A stretch of DNA of 64,000 nucleotides from Vibrio ezurae NBRC 102218 (GTDB taxonomy: Bacteria; Pseudomonadota; Gammaproteobacteria; Enterobacterales; Vibrionaceae): assembly GCF_000467185.1 (NCBI RefSeq), contig NZ_BATM01000033.1, forward strand, positions 1 through 64,000, given 5' to 3'. Below are positions 57,552 through 64,000 of the stretch, in pieces (the stretch's first letter is position 1; each line of letters begins with the position of its first letter). The notes under the pieces are model-generated. The model worked only from the letters and a program-made list of their open reading frames with translations, ran no database searches and had not been told where the DNA came from. A program made the translations under genes and the position numbers.

Positions 57552-59723
57552 TTATACGGCAACGGTGATTTGACCGTTCGGGTATGAAATAATCAAGGTG
57601 TTATTTTCTAGTTTACACTCAGTCAGCGTGTGCTTAGTACAGGTAAATAGAGCTTGATGTAAGCTATTTTGTGGGAGTTCCCACTCAAAATGCGAAACAT
57701 CTTCAACCGCATCTGATTGAATGACCGCCCCTGAGACTGGCTCGTTATAACCATGTTCTAGTGTTGGTTTCACTGTTGGGTGATTGAGCTGTGAGCAATG
57801 ATAAAGTAAGTCGTCGTTGGTGAGTGTGACATCACAATCGAGTATCTTGGTGTCTAAGTAACTATGCATTCTCCATTGAACGGGAGCGGCGTGCATCAAC
57901 TCGATATGGTCGTACACCACAATTCCAATCTCAGCAATGAAAACCACGGTGCGGATAAACTTCTGCACTTGGCTATAGGCTGCGGATAAATCCAATTGAG
58001 CGTAGCTGTAATCATTCCCCTGTCCTTGAGCTGTCACATGCGCAATCGCGGCTTCACTGTCCAGTATCTGGCCACTACCGTCTATTAAAGGTAGGTTGTG
58101 CGCAAGGGTTGTTCTGGTCCAAGTGGTATGGTGCGAACTGCCAAAACAGTAACCATAACTTCCCGTAGGAGTCAGTACGCCTAAGTTCCCATCAAATAGC
58201 GCGATATTGCCTTGATCGGCATGGCGGTGTGAACTATTGCCAAATAGACTGGCTCTGTATAGCAGTGCAGAACGCTCAGTACCTGTTTTTCCTACGCCAG
58301 CATCACTATAAAAGCGATGTTGTACTGATGAGTCAATGGCTTCGTTACTCTCTTTGCTTACAGGCTGATTTTGGTAACCTATTTGTGCGCGAGTTGGAAT
58401 GATATCGAGTAAGTGCAAAGAATAACCGTTTATCTCTGCTTCCAGTTGCTGGCTAGCGTGTTTAGCTTGAACGTTGCCAAATCTTTCAGCATAGATACGC
58501 AAAGGGTTCTGCGAGAAAAACCCCGGCCATTCGACACTTTCTCTTCGACACCAAAATCCGTCGCCAAAGGGATGAATATCATAGTCTGGAACGACAAAGT
58601 CCATCGCAAATTGGCTGTAATTTTTATAGAACGGATGTTCATAGAAGGAAAACTGGCTAAGACGCTCTACGGCTAAGAAAAATGGATGATGCCATTTAGT
58701 GTAACTTGACGAATAGAAAGGGCCTTCCGCCCAACTGCCATCACTGCGACCATAAAACGGAAGAATACCTTTATAGATCATTAACGCATATTCTAACCAT
58801 CGACGACAAATATCCGCATCATATTCTTGATGTAAAACCAATGCTGCTACGCCTAGATAGCCGGGAATCCTAGAGGTATGAGAGTGTCCAGGAAACTGAT
58901 GAAACTCGTCACTTTCTAAACGAAGTTCCATTTGATGCGCCATACGGATAAGCATAGGTCGAACCATAGACTTTTCAGGTTCGGTGAGTAGAGGGGATAG
59001 CCAATGATAGGCCAAAAATAGGTTGCGACATAACGACAGACCCACTTCATCACCCCAAGTACAAGGTCTCATTACCGAAGCTGTGCCTTCTGGGCTCCAT
59101 TGTGCCAAAGTGAGCAAGATCTCTCGTGCTCGAATACCACTTTGTTGGTCGTCCCAAATCTTAAAAAGTAAAGTACTGGTGATTAGGTCTCTGTCTATCC
59201 ACAAACGGACGTTGTCGATGGCCGTACGTTTGCCAAGCTCTTGCCCGCGACGATGGTGGTTGGGGTATTGAATATCGTCGATATGGCAGCCTAATGCTTC
59301 GGTTTTCTTTAAGGTGTCATAACTAAATTGTGCAGCCGCTCGTACGCTATCAATATCGTCATCAAAATAAAGCATGAATTGAGGTTGATCGCATAGAGCA
59401 AATAGTTGCTCTGCTGTTGGAGGTAAATAGTGGGGGGATTGTTCATCTATGAAAAAATGAAAGGTGTCAGAACACTCTTCATTGCTATCGATGAGTGTCC
59501 ATTTGTACTGTCCATTTGGTAAATGAAAATCCAGTTGCAATGGGGAGGATACACCATCCCATTGCCAACGTTTCTCGGTTGAAAGACATTCTAAAACCAA
59601 TCGGTAAGTGTCTTTGCTTTTCGGCTGTGGCCAGTTAAAACTGGGCGGGTTCGTTAGGGCGCGCTTTCCATCACTCGGTGATAGAAACAGCTGAAAATCG
59701 TGATGTCGTTTGATTTCGAGCAT
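57552..59723 (-). CDS. heparinase II/III-type polysaccharide lyase, cytoplasmic
   Basis: 723 aa without a signal peptide. Architecture: N-terminal beta-sandwich (DUF4962-like, about residues 1-100), an alpha/alpha toroid (about 110-400), and a C-terminal heparinase II/III beta-sheet domain. Likely active-site parts are FPGHSHTSRIPGYLG (His), SWAEGPFYSSSYTKWHHPF (Tyr/His) and NSSHRHADQGNIALFDG, the heparinase-II HxD signature. This layout recalls exo-acting oligoalginate lyases (PL15/PL17-like) and heparin-type lyases; the exact PL family and polymer are not decided. Cytoplasmic location means it acts on imported short oligosaccharides. Its ATG directly abuts the stop of the acyltransferase gene. 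Confidence 0.8.
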   Translation of the reverse strand: MLEIKRHHDFQLFLSPSDGKRALTNPPSFNWPQPKSKDTYRLVLECLSTEKRWQWDGVSSPLQLDFHLPNGQYKWTLIDSNEECSDTFHFFIDEQSPHYLPPTAEQLFALCDQPQFMLYFDDDIDSVRAAAQFSYDTLKKTEALGCHIDDIQYPNHHRRGQELGKRTAIDNVRLWIDRDLITSTLLFKIWDDQQSGIRAREILLTLAQWSPEGTASVMRPCTWGDEVGLSLCRNLFLAYHWLSPLLTEPEKSMVRPMLIRMAHQMELRLESDEFHQFPGHSHTSRIPGYLGVAALVLHQEYDADICRRWLEYALMIYKGILPFYGRSDGSWAEGPFYSSSYTKWHHPFFLAVERLSQFSFYEHPFYKNYSQFAMDFVVPDYDIHPFGDGFWCRRESVEWPGFFSQNPLRIYAERFGNVQAKHASQQLEAEINGYSLHLLDIIPTRAQIGYQNQPVSKESNEAIDSSVQHRFYSDAGVGKTGTERSALLYRASLFGNSSHRHADQGNIALFDGNLGVLTPTGSYGYCFGSSHHTTWTRTTLAHNLPLIDGSGQILDSEAAIAHVTAQGQGNDYSYAQLDLSAAYSQVQKFIRTVVFIAEIGIVVYDHIELMHAAPVQWRMHSYLDTKILDCDVTLTNDDLLYHCSQLNHPTVKPTLEHGYNEPVSGAVIQSDAVEDVSHFEWELPQNSLHQALFTCTKHTLTECKLENNTLIISYPNGQITVAV

Positions 59724-60299
59724 TTATTTCTCCTGCTTAAACCAGTGGTACTCTCCAGTTTCAGAATCAATCTTACCAATCACTTTTGCTGGGGTTCCTG
59801 CTGCAATAGAGTACGGAGGAATATCGGTAGTAACGACTGAATTGGCGCAAATAAGAGAGCATTTGCCTATATCATTTCCCGGTGTAATCACTACACCACT
59901 AGTTAGCCATACGCCATCGCCAATGATGACTTTACCGGCTTTCTTATCGGTTCGAGCGCTAAAGCAATCGTCTTCTGCACTATAAAGATGATTAGAGGCA
60001 ACAATGCTGACATGTGGGCCGACAAGAACATTTTTACCAATAGTCACGTCACCATTGATATAGCTATTGATCCCAATATAGGAAGCTTCACCAATTTGGT
60101 TTTGTCCTATACGAACAATAGCGCCTACGGCAATACGGACTTTTTCGTTGTGAAAACCCAATATAGATGCACGGGCACAATCATCGTGAAGGTTATTGCT
60201 TTTGTTTAAGTAGAGAGTGAACTTTTTGAATTCCTCATCGCTGAGGGGACCACCATGTACAGCTTGTACCGATGGGAAATCAAAGCCAGGCTTTTTCAT
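59724..60299 (-). CDS. hexapeptide-repeat sugar O-acyltransferase
   Basis: 191 aa left-handed beta-helix enzyme. Repeats run from about residue 55 to 165 (VRIAVGAIVRIGQNQIGEAS, IGKNVLVGPHVSIVASNHLY, VIIGDGVWLTSGVVITPGND, and SVVTTDIPPYSIAAGTPAKVIG); the His in SNHLY is the usual catalytic residue. Resembles maltose/galactoside O-acetyltransferases. In a sugar-catabolic operon it may acetylate a non-metabolisable sugar for export, or modify the uronide. Placed directly before the lyase gene with no gap. Confidence 0.85.
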   Translation of the reverse strand: MKKPGFDFPSVQAVHGGPLSDEEFKKFTLYLNKSNNLHDDCARASILGFHNEKVRIAVGAIVRIGQNQIGEASYIGINSYINGDVTIGKNVLVGPHVSIVASNHLYSAEDDCFSARTDKKAGKVIIGDGVWLTSGVVITPGNDIGKCSLICANSVVTTDIPPYSIAAGTPAKVIGKIDSETGEYHWFKQEK

Positions 60300-60403
60300 G
60301 AGAAATACTCTTTGTATTTAGTTAGGTTATCTATGCTGAACGTGTCGATTCGAAATGTATACACTTAATACTGAGTTATTAGTGTGAGGGTGGTATCGGT
60401 TTA

Positions 60404-60445
60404 TATCGTTAATAAAGGCAATGGAAATTACGTTTATTAACGATA
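60404..60445. repeat. 13-bp perfect inverted repeat in the uronate operon
   Basis: TATCGTTAATAAA and TTTATTAACGATA, 16-nt loop, in the 173-bp gap between the mutarotase and acyltransferase genes. AT-rich without a T tract, so an operator or processing element rather than a standard terminator. Confidence 0.8.
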
Positions 60446-60472
60446 GATATAATGATACTTACGACTAGGTAA

Positions 60473-60889
60473 TTATTTAACTACGCCGACCGTCAGTAAT
60501 AGATTTGCAAATCGACGTTTTTCACCTGTCGCAATGACTAAAAAGGTGTCAGTAGATTTGATTTGATCGTAAAACGGTTTTCGAGGTTGATGGCTAATGG
60601 GAGTACCTTCTGGAAGAATATTGACATATTCATCGTAGATTGTATTTTCGAAGTCGTCAGGCCAAGTCATCATTTCGGCGGCTTCTACATTGATTAGCTC
60701 AGTAACCCCTTTAAGTACGTCTATTGCATTCAGCATATCTGGAGCAAAGTTCAGATAGATGATTTCAGCTTTAGGGTTTGAGTTGGTGACGAATGAAAAA
60801 TTACCATCGGCAATAAGGATCTTTGCTTTGTGTCCACACTTAGCCAGTGCTGATAATAACTCGGGATGGGTAATGTTTGTCTTGATCAT
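60473..60889 (-). CDS. RbsD/FucU-family sugar mutarotase
   Basis: 138 aa, the usual size. Signature pieces: HPELLSALAKCGHKAKILIADGNF (the H-GHGD/E-type active-site region) and the C-terminal ATGEKRRFANLLLTVGVVK. These enzymes interconvert sugar anomers or ring forms. Second gene of the minus-strand operon, 56 bp after the SDR gene. Substrate here presumably a uronic or deoxy-uronic acid. Confidence 0.88.
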   Translation of the reverse strand: MIKTNITHPELLSALAKCGHKAKILIADGNFSFVTNSNPKAEIIYLNFAPDMLNAIDVLKGVTELINVEAAEMMTWPDDFENTIYDEYVNILPEGTPISHQPRKPFYDQIKSTDTFLVIATGEKRRFANLLLTVGVVK

Positions 60890-60945
60890 AATAAAAAAGG
60901 CTCCTAAAAAATGGCACAGCGAGTAGCTGCGCCATTGGATTTAAA

Positions 60946-61710
60946 TTACATGCGGTATACGCCACCATTGATATCTAGTGTCGCACCAGAAACAAAGCCG
61001 TTATATTCAGACGCAAGGTAGGTAATCGCTTTGGCAACGTCTTCTGATGTGCCTGCGCGACCTAGAGGAATACCACGAACGGTTTCTTCTGCTGATTCTT
61101 TAGTTGTGTGCTGATCGTGGAAGCGTGTGCCTAAGATAAGGCCAGGAGCAACCGCATTTACACGAATACCAAATTCGCCAAGCTCAGCAGCAAGTGAGCG
61201 AGTCCAAGTAAGCACAGCGCCTTTAGTCATAGAGTAAGTTAATGAACCTGAGTGACCGCCAGAGCGACCTGCAAGAGAAGCTAGGTTTACAATGCTGGCG
61301 CCTTCAGTATTTTCTTTTAAGTAAGGAAGAGCAGACTGAGTCACGTTTTTCATTGTGGTCATATTGACATCGAACACAGTTTGCCAGTAGTCAGATTCGA
61401 TCTCACCTAGCCATTTTCTTGCAATGATGCCACCCACGTTGTTGATTACGATATCGATACCACCAAGGAATTCAGCCGCATCATTGACACAAGCAAGTGC
61501 ATCACTTTCGTTGATAAGGTTTGCAAATCCAAAGCTGGCTTTTTGTCCACGAGATTCAGCCAGTTTGACGAGCTCTTCAACACCTTCTGTACCACTAAAG
61601 TAATGAGCAAAAACATCACAGCCTGATTCAATCAGAGCCTTTGCTGTTTCATAGCCAATACCTTGTTCTGCACCAGTAATGAACACTTTTTTGTTCTTCA
61701 AACTTCCCAT
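60946..61710 (-). CDS. SDR-family oxidoreductase
   Basis: 254 aa classical short-chain dehydrogenase. NAD(P)-binding TGAEQGIGYETA near the N-terminus, NNVG (residues about 89-92), the catalytic Ser in NLASLAGRSG, Tyr and Lys in LTYSMTKGAV, and the C-terminal GATLDINGGVYRM. First gene of the operon leading to the lyase. In uronate pathways such enzymes reduce 4-deoxy-5-ketouronate or oxidise aldonates; which applies is undecided. Confidence 0.85.
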   Translation of the reverse strand: MGSLKNKKVFITGAEQGIGYETAKALIESGCDVFAHYFSGTEGVEELVKLAESRGQKASFGFANLINESDALACVNDAAEFLGGIDIVINNVGGIIARKWLGEIESDYWQTVFDVNMTTMKNVTQSALPYLKENTEGASIVNLASLAGRSGGHSGSLTYSMTKGAVLTWTRSLAAELGEFGIRVNAVAPGLILGTRFHDQHTTKESAEETVRGIPLGRAGTSEDVAKAITYLASEYNGFVSGATLDINGGVYRM

Positions 61711-61930
61711 TTTAGATCCTTAATAAGTTGTTAGTACTTCAGAGGCCTTTAAGTGTAAGGAGTAACCCTAACGTGCTTGTAAGTAGACTCTAATATGCGC
61801 TTTTAAAAAATAAGAACAGAGGCATACGCCTCAATCTATCTTTCAGATTTGGTCATAGATACAGTGGATGAAAACTCTATACCTATGATTTATAAAATAA
61901 TTTAGCCCCCGATGACTTTAAGTTAATTGA

Positions 61931-61946
61931 ATGTTATCGGTAACTA
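61931..61946. promoter_or_regulatory. GntR-type operator, copy 3
   Basis: ATGTTATCGGTAACTA, 13 of 16 positions; 221 bp upstream of the SDR start codon. Confidence 0.5.
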
Positions 61947-62235
61947 TTGGTTTTAGTATAAATAACCAACGCAACATTACAAGTAATCAAGTAAAAAACG
62001 TGAAGCTGATCAAGTGTATATTCTGGTTTATTATGAAATTATCATTTACATGCTTGTAGATGTTTTGTATGAGAATTCAATGAAGAGTACGATTTCTAAT
62101 CGAAATCCGATGAGATGCAATGATAATCCTTTTTTGATAAAGGACGTCATTTAATTAATGATGAATTTGTGTCATTTATCGGCAGATATTGTGCACTATC
62201 TCCATAATAGCAGTGTTAACTCTAACGGTATTATA

Positions 62236-62248
62236 TGTTACAGTAACA
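62236..62248. promoter_or_regulatory. GntR-type operator, copy 4 (short spacing)
   Basis: TGTTAC-A-GTAACA, perfect arms but with a one-base centre instead of two; 28 bp before the repressor ATG. Confidence 0.45.
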
Positions 62249-62275
62249 GCCTATTTTTGAGGTGAGCACAGAGTA

Positions 62276-63283
62276 ATGAGTGAAAATAAGCGGAAGTCTC
62301 GGGCAACGCTACAGGATATCGCTGATCGTGTTGGTGTGACCAAAATGACAGTCAGTCGTTTTATGCGCAACGAAGAATCGGTATCAGTGAAGACTCGAGC
62401 AAGTATCAAGGCAGTGGCTGAAGAGCTTGGATATATCCATAATCGTGCGCCTGCTTTATTGTCAAAATCATCAAGCCGATCCATTGGCGTATTGCTTCCA
62501 TCATTGTCTAACCAAGTATTTGCTAAGCTAGCTCAAGGCATTGAGTCAGTGACGAATCGACGTGGCTATGAAGTATTGCTTGGTCACTACAGTTATGAAA
62601 GTGAAATTGAAGAAAGAAAAATCGCAACACTGTTATCCTATCAGGTTGATGGTTTGATTTTGACTGGTACTAGTCACTCTAAAAAAACCTTGAAGATGCT
62701 TGAAACGGCAGGTGTTCCTGTCGTTGAAGCGATGGAACTTCCTGAGTCTCCTATCAATATGGCGGTGGGGCTTGACCATAAAATGGCAGCCTATGACGCT
62801 GTTAACTTGATGATAAATAAAGGTAAAAAAAACATAGCTTACTTTGGTGCTCGACTTGATAGTCGCACCAAGCTGCGTATGGAAGGGTACGACGAGGCTA
62901 TGGTTGAGGCTGGACTTGAAAAAAATCATTTTTTAACGTCAAGCCGCTCTAGCTTTACAATTGCGCGTGACTTATTAAACCGTGCTTTAGATGATTGTCA
63001 GTATCTTGATGGTATATTTTGTACCAATGATGATATCGCTATTGGGGCTATTTTAGCCTGTAATGAAATGGGCATAAACGTGCCAGAACAGATCAGTGTC
63101 GTTGGTTATAATGCTTTGGATATTGGGCAAGCCATTACTCCAAAATTGACCAGTGTTTACACTCCAAGGTATGAGATAGGAGAGCTTTCCGCTGAGCTTT
63201 TATTAAATGCTATCGAAGGCAAAGAGCCTGAAAAGCGCATTAATGATCTAGGATATACCATCACAAACGGCAAGAGCTCTTAA
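62276..63283 (+). CDS. gntR: LacI-family repressor, GntR-like
   Basis: 335 aa. The N-terminal LacI HTH TLQDIADRVGVTKMTVSRFM is nearly identical to E. coli GntR (gluconate repressor), as are RSIGVLLPSLSNQVFA and the GVFCTNDD-like GIFCTNDDIAIGA. The C-terminal periplasmic-binding-like domain would bind gluconate or a related aldonate/uronate. The near-identical recognition helix predicts the same operator, ATGTTACCGATAACAT, which is found exactly at 63415-63430 and as variants elsewhere in the island. Confidence 0.88.
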   Translation: MSENKRKSRATLQDIADRVGVTKMTVSRFMRNEESVSVKTRASIKAVAEELGYIHNRAPALLSKSSSRSIGVLLPSLSNQVFAKLAQGIESVTNRRGYEVLLGHYSYESEIEERKIATLLSYQVDGLILTGTSHSKKTLKMLETAGVPVVEAMELPESPINMAVGLDHKMAAYDAVNLMINKGKKNIAYFGARLDSRTKLRMEGYDEAMVEAGLEKNHFLTSSRSSFTIARDLLNRALDDCQYLDGIFCTNDDIAIGAILACNEMGINVPEQISVVGYNALDIGQAITPKLTSVYTPRYEIGELSAELLLNAIEGKEPEKRINDLGYTITNGKSS

Positions 63284-63393
63284 TACTCTGATAGTGATTT
63301 TGGGCAAAAAACTGTGCTCAGAATCACTCTTTTCATCATAAACACTCAGAACTTTCCTTGAATATATTCACAAAGACAGAACTTACAGGTAAG

Positions 63394-63409
63394 ATGTTAC
63401 CCATAACAA
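63394..63409. promoter_or_regulatory. GntR-type operator, copy 5
   Basis: ATGTTACCCATAACAA; half of a tandem pair with copy 6, 21 bp start to start (two helical turns). Confidence 0.7.
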
Positions 63410-63414
63410 AAATG

Positions 63415-63430
63415 ATGTTACCGATAACAT
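63415..63430. promoter_or_regulatory. GntR-type operator, copy 6 (consensus)
   Basis: ATGTTACCGATAACAT, identical to the E. coli GntR operator as I recall it; 53 bp upstream of the gluconokinase ATG. Confidence 0.8.
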
Positions 63431-63483
63431 CTCATGTGATGAGTATCGAGTCCATTGCAAAAAGCTTACTAGAAGAGGTTTAA

Positions 63484-63993
63484 ATGGAAGGTAAAAGTAT
63501 TGTAATTATGGGCGTTTCCGGATCAGGAAAATCAACAATTGGTGAGCTTCTTGCGGCTAGATTGTCAGCGAAGTTTATTGATGGTGATGATCTACATCCA
63601 AAAGCAAACGTTATAAAAATGGCCTCAGGTACTCCACTTGATGACAGTGATCGTACTCCGTGGCTAGAAAGAATAAATGATGCGATCTATAGCATTTATT
63701 CTAAAAATGAAACCTGTGTATTTGTCTGCTCTGCATTAAAGAAAAAGTATCGTGACGCTATTCGAAACGGTAATGAAAATGTGAGATTCGTTTTCTTAGA
63801 AGGTTCGCAAGAGTTAGTGCTTGAACGTGTGCATATGCGCAGCAGTCATTTTATGAAATCAGATATGGTAGATAGTCAGTTTGCGATTCTTGAACAACCT
63901 GTCGATGAAGATGACGTCATAACGATTGATATCTCTTTGTCGGTCGATGAGATGTTAGATGATATCTGTAGCCGTTTAGGATCATCGATATGA
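63484..63993 (+). CDS. gntK: gluconokinase
   Basis: 169 aa P-loop kinase. Walker A GVSGSGKST (residues 10-18), DGDDLHPKANVIKMASGTPL (gluconate-binding signature of GntK/IdnK), CSALKKKYRD. Phosphorylates D-gluconate to 6-phosphogluconate for the Entner-Doudoroff or pentose-phosphate route. Its stop overlaps the start of a following gene by ATGA. Tandem GntR-type operators lie directly upstream. Confidence 0.93.
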   Translation: MEGKSIVIMGVSGSGKSTIGELLAARLSAKFIDGDDLHPKANVIKMASGTPLDDSDRTPWLERINDAIYSIYSKNETCVFVCSALKKKYRDAIRNGNENVRFVFLEGSQELVLERVHMRSSHFMKSDMVDSQFAILEQPVDEDDVITIDISLSVDEMLDDICSRLGSSI

Positions 63994-64000
63994 ATAAAAC
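63990..64000 (+). CDS. start of a further gene, cut by the window end
   Basis: An ATG overlapping the gntK stop (ATGA) opens a frame reading M-N-K at the window edge. The overlap indicates translational coupling; a transporter or Entner-Doudoroff gene would be usual here, but identity cannot be read. Confidence 0.4.

Larger units (their letters stand above)
61711..62275. promoter_or_regulatory. divergent regulatory region between SDR operon and gntR-like gene
   Basis: 565 bp, AT-rich, no gene. It holds two GntR-type palindromes: 61931-61946 toward the SDR operon and 62236-62248 just before the repressor gene, consistent with operon control and autoregulation. Confidence 0.6.

Overview
The window looks like a chromosomal stretch of a Vibrio or close Vibrionaceae relative. 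Evidence: an 883-aa chitobiase of the Vibrio GH20 type, a tig-clpP-clpX-lon-hupB-ppiD-comEA block, rhombosortase, a VpsT/CsgD-type regulator, and alaA-yfbR / yfbV-ackA-pta neighbourhoods. Base composition is moderately AT-rich throughout. One tRNA is present (tRNA-Pro, TGG); there is no rRNA, CRISPR array, integron or prophage.

Layout. (1) 1-2160: rluF, smrA, an FNR-box-driven FnrS-like small RNA candidate on the minus strand, and tRNA-Pro. (2) 2377-6778: a compact surface-fibre locus resembling the Fap/curli logic: an outer-membrane barrel protein, four minus-strand genes (three short secreted proteins with related C-terminal Q/N motifs plus a periplasmic C39 peptidase-like protein) and a divergent VpsT/CsgD-like regulator. 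(3) 6975-18290: envelope and chitin genes (OmpA-like barrel, chitobiase, lipoprotein, general porin, KdgM-type porin), an IS3-family element inserted into a dispersed intergenic repeat, a DUF2797 protein, and a 35-aa membrane peptide behind a near-consensus CRP site. (4) 18510-29329: gltX, tig, clpP, clpX, lon, hupB, ppiD, comEA. (5) 29332-33774: rhombosortase, DTW-domain protein, dGTPase-like HD protein, yfbR, alaA. (6) 34000-40375: menaquinone operon menF-menD-menH-menC-menE, with menB missing from its usual place between menH and menC. (7) 40653-53246: small membrane proteins, YeiH-type transporter, Tim44-domain protein, pta/ackA, yfbV, a three-gene ABC importer, dusC and a SEC-C protein.

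(8) 53247-64000 is the main accessory region: a uronate/aldonate catabolic island. It encodes a ManD-type D-mannonate dehydratase, an SSS symporter, a cytoplasmic heparinase-II/III-type lyase, a hexapeptide acyltransferase, an RbsD/FucU mutarotase, an SDR oxidoreductase, a GntR-like LacI repressor and a gluconokinase. Six GntR-type palindromes (consensus ATGTTACCGGTAACAT) lie in front of its transcription units, so the island is probably one regulon. A plausible flow is: oligo-uronides or aldonates enter through the outer membrane and the Na+ symporter, the lyase releases unsaturated monomers, and the SDR, mutarotase, ManD and GntK feed the products toward Entner-Doudoroff intermediates. The substrate cannot be named from sequence alone.

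All positions were read by eye. Family assignments rest on recognised motifs and remembered homologues; no search was run.
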